Positions 56,567-64,000 of a stretch of 64,000 nucleotides of DNA are shown here, in pieces. Source of the DNA: DASVXQ01 sp040414855 (GTDB lineage: Bacteria > Actinomycetota > CALGFH01); contig JBEDUQ010000304.1 in the NCBI GenBank assembly GCA_040414855.1, positions 7,930 to 71,929 of the forward strand. The letters run 5' to 3'. The notes under the pieces are model-generated. The model did not search any database. It had not been told where the DNA came from and saw only the letters and a program-made list of their open reading frames with translations. A program made the position numbers and the translations under genes. Numbering within the stretch: the first letter of the stretch is position 1; every line of letters begins with the position of its first letter.

Positions 56567-59461
56567 CTAGCGGCCGGGTGTGGTCGTGGCCGGCGCCTTG
56601 CCCTTGCTCGACCCGAGCGCCTGGCCAAGCAGCTTGCCCATCTCGTTGACGTGCTGCTGGTAGCTGGCGAGGTCGCCGTTCTTGAGGGCTGTCTGGGCGG
56701 CCTGGTACTCCTGGTTGGCCTGCTCCAGGAGCTGCTGGACCGTCGACGACGCGTTGGGCGGCGTCTGTGGCGGCTGGTTGACTGGCGGTTGGGTGGGCGC
56801 CGGCTGGCCGGTCACCACCTCTGAGATCGCGCCGGACAGCGTCTCCGCGTAGCCGACGTCGGTGTTGAGCACGACCGCGACCTTCTCGAGCAGCGGGATG
56901 GTATTGACCGACGCGCTCTGGCTGGTCCCGGCGCTCTGCACGAAGATCGGCTGCACGTACAGCAGCGAGTCCTTCACCGGCACGATCAGCAGGTTCCCGA
57001 GGATCACCTTGGAGCCCTGCTGGTTCAGCAGTGACAGCTCCGACGCCACCCGCGTGTTGGCAAGAATTCTCGAATTCACTTGGGTGGGCCCGTCGATCGT
57101 GCGCGACGGGTCGAGGCTGAACAGCGAGAGCTGCCCGTAGTCGTCCGGGTCCGAGCTGGCCGCCATGTAGGCGACCATGTTCTGTTTGTTGTTCGGTGTG
57201 AACGGCATCACCAGCGAGAACTTCGGCTGCGACTGGCCGGGCAGCCGCGTCAGCAGGTAGTAGGGCCGCATCTTGCTGGCGTTGGACGGCGGCGCCAGCG
57301 AACCGGGCGCGACCGGCCCCTGGTCCCGCGCCTGCTGGATCTCGCCCGAGCGGTCCTCGGGCAGCGCCCAGAGGTCCTTGCGCGAGTACAGCTCGTCCGC
57401 GGTGTTGAGGTGGTAGAGCGTGTACCGGTCGGTCTGGATCGAGTAGAGGTCCTCGGGGTAGCGCAGGTGCGGCAGCAGGCTGGCCGGCATGCTCGCCTTG
57501 GGGGCGAACAGGTTCGGGAAGGCCTTGCGCCAGGTCTGGAGCACCGGGTCGGACTCGTCGAACGCGTACAGCGTGACCTTGCCGGTGTAGGCGTCGACCA
57601 CGGCCTTGACCGAGTTGCGGATGTAGTTGCCCGAGCCCTTCACGCCGCCGCCGGTCGAGGCGTCGTGGCGGGCGGCGTCGGCGAAGTCGATGCGCTGCAC
57701 GTAGGGGTAGTCGTTGCTGGTGGTGTAGCCGTCGCGGACGAACATGATGCGGCCGTCGACGACCACCGCGTACGGGTCGCCGTCCCACTGGAGGAAAGGC
57801 GCGACCTTTTCGACCCGCTCGCGAATGTCGCGGTTGAACATCAGCCGCGACTGCGAGGTGACGTTGCCCGACAGCAACAGGTTCACGTCGCGGAACCGCA
57901 GCGCGAAGGCGAGCCGCCGCGCCATGCTCGAGAGCTGGACGCCGCCGTCGCCGTCATAGTTGAAGGTCTGCGTGTCGTTCCCGCCCGGGTTCGGGCGGTC
58001 GACCTCGGGCTGCTTGGTGTCGACCACCACGTAGTCGGGCCCCGTTTCCGGCGGCTCGCCGAAGTAGACCCGCGGCTGGGTCACCGGGATCTTGGCGTTC
58101 GACTGGTCGAAGTCGGAGACGATGAAGTCCGGCTGGCCCTGCTTGGCCGCGGTGTTGACCTGGGTCGCCACCACGCCATAGCCGTGGGTGTAGGCGAGGT
58201 GCAGGTTCTGCCAGGTCTTGGCGGCCGCCGGGAGCAGGGTCGGATCCACCTCGCGGACCGAGACCATCACCTGGCGGAGCTGGCCGTCGACCGGGTAGCG
58301 GTCGACGTCGACGTCGCTGAACGAGTAGTACTGCGCGATCGCCTGAAGGTTCTTGATGGACGGCTTGAGGACCTCGGGGTCCCAGAGACGGATGTTGTCG
58401 ATGGTCGCCCGGTTGGCGGTCACGTCGTCGGCGTTCAGGTTCGCGCCGTCCTCGAAGGGTTGTGTTCGTATCTGGTCGAGCCCGAACGCCTTGCGGGTCG
58501 CGTCGATGTTCCGCTGGATGTAGGGCCGCTCGCGCTGGAGCTCCTGGGGCGCGACCCGGAAGCGCTGGAACAACGCAGGGGTGATCCCGCCGATGATCAC
58601 CGACACGCCGGCGAGCAGGACGATGCTGAACAGCGGCACCGCGATGCCGCGCGTCCGCATGCCCCAGAAGAACGCCAGCGCGCAGATGAGCGCCACCCAG
58701 AACAGCACCTCGAAGGCCGGGATCTGGACCTTCACGTCGGTGTTGGTGGCGCCTGTGACGGCGCCGCGCGTCGAGTGGACCAGCTCGTACTTGTTCAGCC
58801 AGTAGCCCCATGCCTTGAGCGCCACGATCAGGCCGAGCAGCATCGTGAGGTGCGACTGCGTCGCACCGGCGATGCGGTTGGACTGCGCCTGCGGGCGGAT
58901 GCCGCCGAGCAGGTAGTGGCCGGCCGCCGACAGCAGCAGCGCCAGGACGAGTGTGGTGAACAGCCAGCCGAAGATCGCCTGGAGGAACGGCAGCCGGAAG
59001 ACGTAGAAGCTGATGTCCTTGCCGAACTGCGGGTCCTTGTCGTGGAACGGAACCGAGTTCCGCCACAGCAGGAAGGTCTGCCACGCGGACGACGCCTGGA
59101 GCCCGACCACCAGACCGAGGAAGGCGGCCACCCCGATCCGGAGTGGCCGCACGTAGGGGCCGAGCACCTGCTGGACGCGTTCCTGCGGGCGGCCGACCTG
59201 GCTGCCGCTGAAACGCGGCGCGAGCCGTTCGACGAGCCACAGGTTGATGCCGACGACCAGCCCGCTGCCGATCCCGGCCAGCAGCCCGAGCGTGACCTTG
59301 GCGCGGATCTGACCCCAGAAGATGCTGGTCTTGTCGACCTCACGGAACCAGAGGAGGTCGGTGTAGAAGCTCGAGAGGCTTCCGATCGCGGCCAGCAGAA
59401 CGAACGCGAGCAGCAGGACCGCGAGCGTCCAGCGGCGTGGAGGGCGGCGAGCTGCGACCAA
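56567..59461 (-). CDS. UPF0182 family membrane protein
   Basis: A 964-residue protein of UPF0182, a very large actinobacterial and cyanobacterial membrane family of unknown function. Seven helices fill residues 10-330 (YTDLLWFREVDKTSIFW near 33 is conserved), followed by a long extracytoplasmic domain (about 340-900) and a Pro/Gln-rich then helical C-terminus. ATG 59461. The order UPF0182, PDZ/Lon protease and DUF2342 here mirrors Mycobacterium Rv3193c-Rv3195, suggesting a conserved linked role. Confidence 0.93.
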   Translation of the reverse strand: MVAARRPPRRWTLAVLLLAFVLLAAIGSLSSFYTDLLWFREVDKTSIFWGQIRAKVTLGLLAGIGSGLVVGINLWLVERLAPRFSGSQVGRPQERVQQVLGPYVRPLRIGVAAFLGLVVGLQASSAWQTFLLWRNSVPFHDKDPQFGKDISFYVFRLPFLQAIFGWLFTTLVLALLLSAAGHYLLGGIRPQAQSNRIAGATQSHLTMLLGLIVALKAWGYWLNKYELVHSTRGAVTGATNTDVKVQIPAFEVLFWVALICALAFFWGMRTRGIAVPLFSIVLLAGVSVIIGGITPALFQRFRVAPQELQRERPYIQRNIDATRKAFGLDQIRTQPFEDGANLNADDVTANRATIDNIRLWDPEVLKPSIKNLQAIAQYYSFSDVDVDRYPVDGQLRQVMVSVREVDPTLLPAAAKTWQNLHLAYTHGYGVVATQVNTAAKQGQPDFIVSDFDQSNAKIPVTQPRVYFGEPPETGPDYVVVDTKQPEVDRPNPGGNDTQTFNYDGDGGVQLSSMARRLAFALRFRDVNLLLSGNVTSQSRLMFNRDIRERVEKVAPFLQWDGDPYAVVVDGRIMFVRDGYTTSNDYPYVQRIDFADAARHDASTGGGVKGSGNYIRNSVKAVVDAYTGKVTLYAFDESDPVLQTWRKAFPNLFAPKASMPASLLPHLRYPEDLYSIQTDRYTLYHLNTADELYSRKDLWALPEDRSGEIQQARDQGPVAPGSLAPPSNASKMRPYYLLTRLPGQSQPKFSLVMPFTPNNKQNMVAYMAASSDPDDYGQLSLFSLDPSRTIDGPTQVNSRILANTRVASELSLLNQQGSKVILGNLLIVPVKDSLLYVQPIFVQSAGTSQSASVNTIPLLEKVAVVLNTDVGYAETLSGAISEVVTGQPAPTQPPVNQPPQTPPNASSTVQQLLEQANQEYQAAQTALKNGDLASYQQHVNEMGKLLGQALGSSKGKAPATTTPGR

Positions 59462-59607
59462 GTGAGGGGCCTTTCATTCGAGGGCGAGCGCGCGCAAATC
59501 AGCTCTGGCCAGCCGCTTCACGCCAGCTGGCCCTGATCAGACCCTAGCACGGCGCTCAGAGTTCGGCTGAAGCTATCCACAACCCCCTCGCACCGCCCGA
59601 ACCTGGC

Positions 59608-60612
59608 TCAACAGTGAGGGACCGGGACGCCAGGTTTGGCTTCGAGATAGGCGAGCGCGTCGCTGACCTTGGACACGGGCACCAGCCGGATGCCCCGGGG
59701 CGGATGGGCCTTGGCCTCGTTGCAGTTGTCGCGCGGCAGCAGGAACACGGTCGCGCCCTGCCTCCTGGCCGCGACGATCTTCTCGGCCACGCCGCCGATC
59801 GGGACCACGGTGCCGTCCTCGGTGATCTGGCCGGTGCCGGCGATCCGCCTGCCGCCGGTCAGGTCGCCGGGGGTGAGCCGGTCGTAGATCGAGAGCGCGA
59901 ACATCAGCCCCGCCGAGGGACCGCCGATGTTCTCGGTGTCGATGGTGATGGGGATCGGAAGCTTGCCGTACTCCTCGCGCAGCACCACGCCGATGCGCGG
60001 CTGCCCGCCGTCCAGCCCGACCCGGACCTTGACCGGCACCTCGGCGTCGCCGCGCCGCACTCCGAACGCCAGCGTGTCGCCGGGGCGGTGGCTGGTGATC
60101 ACCTTCTGGAGCTGGTCGATGCTGGTCACCGCCCGCCCGTCCGCGCTGACCAGCCGGTCGCCGATTCGGAGCTTGCCGTCGGCGGGTGCGCCGGGACGCA
60201 CGTCGGCGACGTCGACCGCGCTCGGGTCGACGCGATGTCCCAGCAGGCGCAGGGCCACCACGGCTGCCAGCACCTTGGACTCGTCCATGTCGGCCGCGTT
60301 CTGCTGGTTCACCTGCTGGGTGCTCTCGCCCTGCGGGTAGACCTCGCTGCGCGGGCGCAGCTGCACGTCGCGGTTGGCGAGGTCGAGGATCGCCTCGAAG
60401 AAACGCACGTCCGAATCGATCCCCACAGAGGTCAGGTAGAGCTTCCCCCTGGAGTCGTAGACCTGGGCGCCGCCCTGGACCTTGACGCGGCTGAGCACGT
60501 CCTCGGCCGGTCCGGGCGACAGCGCCACCACCGGCATCTGGTAGAAGTTCAGGGCGAGTACGACCAGAACCAGGGCAATGGCTCCAACGCCCGCGGTCAT
60601 CCGCTGCCGCAC
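59608..60612 (-). CDS. PDZ-domain Lon-like protease (YlbL-type)
   Basis: A 334-residue membrane-anchored serine protease. A helix (residues 8-24) is followed by an N-terminal domain, PDZ (about 130-205: VADVRPGAPADGKLRIGDRLVSADGR) and a Lon-type S16 domain with Ser233 in NIGGPSAGLMFAL and Lys278 in GGVAEKIVAARRQ, the catalytic dyad. There is no ATPase. It would degrade or process membrane or exported proteins. ATG 60612. It is upstream of UPF0182 by 146 bases on the same strand. Confidence 0.93.
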   Translation of the reverse strand: MRQRMTAGVGAIALVLVVLALNFYQMPVVALSPGPAEDVLSRVKVQGGAQVYDSRGKLYLTSVGIDSDVRFFEAILDLANRDVQLRPRSEVYPQGESTQQVNQQNAADMDESKVLAAVVALRLLGHRVDPSAVDVADVRPGAPADGKLRIGDRLVSADGRAVTSIDQLQKVITSHRPGDTLAFGVRRGDAEVPVKVRVGLDGGQPRIGVVLREEYGKLPIPITIDTENIGGPSAGLMFALSIYDRLTPGDLTGGRRIAGTGQITEDGTVVPIGGVAEKIVAARRQGATVFLLPRDNCNEAKAHPPRGIRLVPVSKVSDALAYLEAKPGVPVPHC

Positions 60613-60684
60613 GCGACCTCCTCTACGCCAAGCGGCCTCGTACCGGCCAGTGACCCCGGGCGCTGTGCGCCCGCGTCCATTTTC

Positions 60685-61698
60685 TTACAAGTCGGCCTGA
60701 GAATCGACGAACAGCGGTCCGAGGTCGTCGAACGACTCGATCACCCGGCCGGCCCCGAGCGCGACGCACTCCAGGGGAGTATCGACACGGCGGACCGGGA
60801 CCTCAGCCGCCTGCGCGATGCGTTCGGCCAGGCCGCGCAGCATGCCCGATCCCCCGGTCAGGAAGACGCCCTTGTCGATCACGTCATTGGCCAGCTCCGG
60901 AGGGGCTTCGGAGAGGGTGTCGAGCACCGCCTGCACGATCTGCGAGACCGGCTCCTCGAGCGCCTCGCGCGCCTCGCCGGCGCTGAGCGCGACCGTCTTG
61001 GGCAGGCCGGTCGCCAGCTCACGGCCGCGCACCTCGAACTTGTCCTGCTCACCAGGCATGGGCACGGCCGAGCCGATGGCGATCTTGACGTTCTCGGCGG
61101 TGCGCTCGCCGATGGTGATGGCGTACTCGCGCCGGAGGTAGTGGACGATGGCGGCGTCCAAGTCGAAGCCCGCGATCCGCAGCGACTTGGAGGCGACGAC
61201 CCCGCCGAGCGAGATGCAGGCCACTTCGGTGGTGCCGCCGCCGACGTCCACGATCAGGTTGCCGGACGGCTCCTGGACCGGCAGGCCGGCGCCGAGCGCC
61301 GCGGCCATCGGCTCCTCGATCAGGTAGGCGAGCCGCGCGCCGGCATGCAGCGTGGCCTCCCGCACCGCCTTGCGCTCGACCTGGGTGATCGCCGAGGGGA
61401 CGCAGACGATCACCTTGGGCTTGCTGACCCTGCCGCGACTGGCGCGCTGGATCAGCATGCGAATCATCCGCGAGGTGGTTTCGAAGTCCGAGATCGCTCC
61501 GCCCCGCAGCGGCCGCACGGAGACGATGTGGCTCGGCGTGCGGCCGATCATCGCGTAGGCGTCGTCGCCGAGTGCGAGGATCACACCGGTGCTCTCGTCC
61601 AGGGCCATCACCGTCGGCTGCCGCAGCTGGATGCCCCTGCCTCGCACGTACACCAGTGTGTTGGCGGTGCCGAGGTCGATGGCGAGTGCCCGGCTCAT
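60685..61698 (-). CDS. mreB: MreB/Mbl-type actin-like protein
   Basis: A 337-residue bacterial actin. Phosphate-1 motif AIDLGTANTLVYVRGRG at the N-terminus, LIEEPMAAALGAG near 132, phosphate-2 VDVGGGTTEVACISLGG near 153, and the adenosine motif FLTGGSGMLRGLAERI near 282 are all clear. It forms membrane-bound filaments that guide side-wall or polar-wall synthesis. It is not next to mreC or mreD, so it may be an Mbl-like extra copy. ATG 61698. Confidence 0.94.
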   Translation of the reverse strand: MSRALAIDLGTANTLVYVRGRGIQLRQPTVMALDESTGVILALGDDAYAMIGRTPSHIVSVRPLRGGAISDFETTSRMIRMLIQRASRGRVSKPKVIVCVPSAITQVERKAVREATLHAGARLAYLIEEPMAAALGAGLPVQEPSGNLIVDVGGGTTEVACISLGGVVASKSLRIAGFDLDAAIVHYLRREYAITIGERTAENVKIAIGSAVPMPGEQDKFEVRGRELATGLPKTVALSAGEAREALEEPVSQIVQAVLDTLSEAPPELANDVIDKGVFLTGGSGMLRGLAERIAQAAEVPVRRVDTPLECVALGAGRVIESFDDLGPLFVDSQADL

Positions 61699-61705
61699 CC
61701 CCTGG

Positions 61706-62755
61706 TCACGCCCTCCCTCCCCTGCGGCGCACCAGGGCGGCCAGGGCGGCGACGAAGGCCATGGCCGCGGCGGCGCCACGGACCACGTCCCCGCGCCGGA
61801 CTTGCACGCGGCCGAGCCGCACGCCCTCGGGCAGGGCCCGGCCAGCTTCGACGATCGCCTGCCTGGCCGACTTCGTCGGCGCCCAGCCAGCCTCGCGGAG
61901 CTTCCGGTTGCCAAGCACCCACGGGTGCATGTGGTAGTTCAGCTCACCCGGCGTGGTGATGGTCACGCCCATGGAGGCGAGCCGCTCCCCGACCGCGAAC
62001 GCGGCCGACTCCGGCACCTCGACGCGCCGGCGACCCGCCAGCCGGGCGGCCTCGCTGGCCGCCAGGGAGTCGTCCGGCGCGACGTTGTAGACCCCGCCCG
62101 GAAGCGCGCCGCGGATCGCGAGCAGCATGGCGCGGACCGCGTCGTCCGGGTCGAGGCTCTGGACCTGCGGGTCGTAGCCGCGGACGCCGATCATCGCCGG
62201 GCCGCTCAGCGCCCGCGCCAGGAAGGAGCGCCAGCTCGGCGCCCACACCGCCGCGCCGCGGAGCACCACGCGGGTCGCCTCCGCCCGGCCGACCGAGAGG
62301 TCGAGCACTTGGCGCTCGGCCTCCTCGAGGGCGCGCGCCGGCGCGAAATCGAAGTTGGCGCGGAGCGGCGCCTGCTCGTCGAGCGGCACCGTGTTGTCCG
62401 GATGCGCTCCGTACACCACCCCGCTGGACCACATCACCACCGTGGTCGCCCTGGTCGCCGCCTCCAGCGTCCGCCGCACCGAGGCGGTCAGCCGCTCGCG
62501 GACCGCCCTGGCATCGCGCTCCCCGACCTCCAGCAGCGGGAACAGGACGACCGCGTCGGCTTCCGCCAGCGCGGTCTCGAACCGCTGGTCACCGGGGCCG
62601 GCGGCGACGTGCTCGAACTTGGGGCCGAGCAGCGGGGCCGACGGTCCCCGCTGGATACCGAGGATGCGCTCCGTGCCTGGCTCCTCCTCGAGCGCGAGGG
62701 CGAGCATCGCCGCTCCAGGGTGAAGCGCCCCAACCAGGGCAATCGTCCGTGCCAC
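61706..62755 (-). CDS. NAD-dependent epimerase/dehydratase-like protein
   Basis: A 349-residue extended SDR-family protein. The NAD loop is altered (LVGALHPGAAMLALAL rather than GxxGxxG), with SSGVVYGAHPDNTVPLDE near 109-126 and a YNVAPDDSLAASEAARL region near 219. The C-terminus has a membrane-like helix (about 326-342) and RRRGG. Loss of the classic loop makes a non-catalytic or specialised role possible. It ends seven bases before the mreB start; likely cotranscribed. ATG 62755. Confidence 0.8.
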   Translation of the reverse strand: MARTIALVGALHPGAAMLALALEEEPGTERILGIQRGPSAPLLGPKFEHVAAGPGDQRFETALAEADAVVLFPLLEVGERDARAVRERLTASVRRTLEAATRATTVVMWSSGVVYGAHPDNTVPLDEQAPLRANFDFAPARALEEAERQVLDLSVGRAEATRVVLRGAAVWAPSWRSFLARALSGPAMIGVRGYDPQVQSLDPDDAVRAMLLAIRGALPGGVYNVAPDDSLAASEAARLAGRRRVEVPESAAFAVGERLASMGVTITTPGELNYHMHPWVLGNRKLREAGWAPTKSARQAIVEAGRALPEGVRLGRVQVRRGDVVRGAAAAMAFVAALAALVRRRGGRA

Positions 62756-62876
62756 TACGCATTCGTCCCTTGCTCGGAGATGTCCCGGAAGCCGCCGGCG
62801 GCCGCGCCGGCGCCGATCTCAGGCTACCCCGAGCTGGCGAAAAGATGATCGCTGTTGGCGAGTAGGATTGAGCATC

Positions 62877-64000
62877 ATGAGCGATAGCCCTGGGGAAGGC
62901 GGCGACTTCTTCAGCCGGATACCCCTGTTCCGCGAGTTCGCTCGGTTGCTTTCCGGCGAGCCAGGACCGGTCAACTGGGAGCTTGCCCGCCAGATCGCGG
63001 TCGCGACCGCGATCGGCGCTGACACGCTCGGCGCGACGCCGGCGTTGCCGGTCCCGAAGTTCTCGCCCGAGCCGGGCGAGCGGCGCGCCTGGGACGACAA
63101 CCTGCGGCTCGCCGAGCTGTGGACCGACCCGGTGAGCAGCCTGCCCGGCCCGGGCCAGCCGCTGGTGGCGCAGCCCACCAGCCGCGCGGACTGGGCGGAG
63201 TCGGCGCTGCGCGGTCTCCGCCCGCTGGTCGAGCCCGGCGCCAGCCGCATGTCCGACGCGCTCGGCCCCGGCGCGGGCGGCGGCGTGCCGCCCGAGATGG
63301 GCCAGATGGTCGGGCGCCTCGGCGGCCTGATCGTCGGGCTCCAGGTCGGCACCGTGGTCGGCCAGCTCTCCCATCTGGTGCTGAGCGGCTACGACCTACC
63401 GCTGCCCCCGACCGGCGACAGCGGCAGGCTGGTGTTCCTGAGCGAGAACGTCAGCGAGTTCGAGCGGTCGATCGGGCTGCCCAAGGACCAGCTGCGGCTG
63501 TGGCTCGCCTGCCACGAGGTCGTCAGCCAGCGGGTGCTGACCGGCGTGCCGTGGCTCGGCGAGCACATGACCGGCCTGGTCCGCGAGATGGCCTCGCTGA
63601 CCGAGCCCGACCCGTCCGGGCTCATGGACCGGCTCCAGGGGCTCGACATGAGCCGGCCCGAGAGCCTCCAGGACCTGCTGGAGGGCGGTGAGGAGCTGAC
63701 CGGTCCGCCGAGCCCGGCCCTCCAGGCCGCCACCGCGCGGCTCGAGGTGCTGCTGGCCCTGGCCTCCGGTTACCCGCTGGTGCTGAGCGAGCGGGTGCTC
63801 TCCGGCCGCCTGCCGGCGCTCCAGTCGATCCAATCCGCCGTGCGGATAAGACTGTCGGACGATGAGGGCGCGCACGCGCTGTTCGCGCAGCTGCTGCGGG
63901 CGAACCCGGAGCGCGCGGGGGCCGCCCTGGGCGAGCGCTTCTGCCGTGAGGTCCTGGCCGCCACCGACGTCGAAGGTCTCGACCGCGTCTGGGCCCATCC
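62877..64000 (+). CDS. DUF2342 zinc-metalloprotease-like protein (partial)
   Basis: The first 374 residues of a DUF2342/F420-biosynthesis-associated family protein, cut by the right window edge. RIPLFREFARLLSGEPGPVNWELARQIA is typical. The family's metal-binding HExxH motif is here HEVVS (His213, Glu214), so the second His is missing and protease activity is doubtful. In Mycobacterium the homologue Rv3195 adjoins the PDZ/Lon protease and UPF0182. ATG 62877, divergent from the SDR gene by 121 bases. Confidence 0.87.
   Translation, partial: MSDSPGEGGDFFSRIPLFREFARLLSGEPGPVNWELARQIAVATAIGADTLGATPALPVPKFSPEPGERRAWDDNLRLAELWTDPVSSLPGPGQPLVAQPTSRADWAESALRGLRPLVEPGASRMSDALGPGAGGGVPPEMGQMVGRLGGLIVGLQVGTVVGQLSHLVLSGYDLPLPPTGDSGRLVFLSENVSEFERSIGLPKDQLRLWLACHEVVSQRVLTGVPWLGEHMTGLVREMASLTEPDPSGLMDRLQGLDMSRPESLQDLLEGGEELTGPPSPALQAATARLEVLLALASGYPLVLSERVLSGRLPALQSIQSAVRIRLSDDEGAHALFAQLLRANPERAGAALGERFCREVLAATDVEGLDRVWAH

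Noticed and set aside
59570..59590. CTATCCACA as a DnaA box and a possible origin
   Set aside because: A single imperfect box without a cluster, AT-rich region or dnaA/dnaN genes. The parS site suggests proximity to an origin, not the origin itself.

Overview
This is a high-GC window from an actinobacterium, very probably a lineage outside the well-studied Streptomyces and Mycobacterium groups. The evidence is a set of actinobacterial marker genes: a bacterial proteasome activator (Bpa/PafE), mycothiol genes (MshC and a mycothiol-dependent isomerase), a WhiB1-type Wbl protein, a BldC-like regulator, the sigma-R/RsrA redox switch, nickel superoxide dismutase, UPF0182 next to a PDZ/Lon-type protease and a DUF2342 protein (the same neighbourhood as in Mycobacterium), and a class II DAHP synthase. 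Almost all of it reads as ordinary chromosomal housekeeping and stress genes. I see no insertion sequence, prophage, CRISPR array or secondary-metabolite cluster.

Layout. 1-10 kb: a PaaK-like ligase cut by the window edge, an OsmC protein, Bpa, a Fur regulator with a SIS-domain protein (with a 17-bp palindrome at the Fur promoter), a GH38 mannosidase, a class II amidotransferase and a NIT-domain kinase. 10-17 kb: MarR, glyA, hemE-ferrochelatase-Rel, and a mycothiol-dependent isomerase lacking its N-terminus. 17-26 kb: an envelope-stress module (membrane protein, PspC/LiaF-like protein, PspC-histidine kinase, LuxR-type response regulator), a lytic transglycosylase with a Thr/Ser tail, and a large membrane histidine kinase. 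26-36 kb: a KamA-type radical SAM enzyme, DAHP synthase, acyl-CoA synthetase, a CHRD protein, endonuclease IV, small unknown proteins, mshC and an amidohydrolase, then about 0.9 kb with no credible gene.

36-45 kb: a mini-Lsr2/AT-hook protein, a 47-bp tandem repeat, a second Fur-family regulator, an MFS exporter with a repeat tail behind a coupled small ORF, an anti-sigma/sigma pair of the SigB/SigF kind, a lipid kinase, a glycerophosphodiesterase with an apparent frameshift, WhiB1, an orphan response regulator with a DUF5317 membrane protein, and BldC. 45-51 kb: an epimerase, a signal-peptidase-like protease divergent from nickel SOD (probably its maturation protease), a perfect-core parS site in the following terminator, RsrA and SigR with a SigR-type promoter, a sulfite-oxidase-like molybdoenzyme and a GlsB protein. 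51-54 kb: a small, possibly acquired block (LysR, cysteine-dioxygenase-like, PPOX, DHFR-like). 54-64 kb: MocR, SMP-30, an initiator tRNA, UPF0182, PDZ/Lon protease, MreB, an SDR protein and a DUF2342 protein.

The common theme is thiol, redox and envelope stress. MshC makes mycothiol, which OsmC and the MDMPI-type enzyme suggest is in use. SigR/RsrA senses disulfide stress. Fur-family regulators, nickel SOD and Wbl proteins handle metals and oxidants. The PspC/LiaF system watches the envelope. The most interesting items are the parS site, the mini-Lsr2 protein behind a large empty region, the decayed-looking MDMPI and GDPD genes, the small ORF coupled to the MFS gene, and the long-form SigR promoter. 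I do not see a convincing wholly new multi-gene system.
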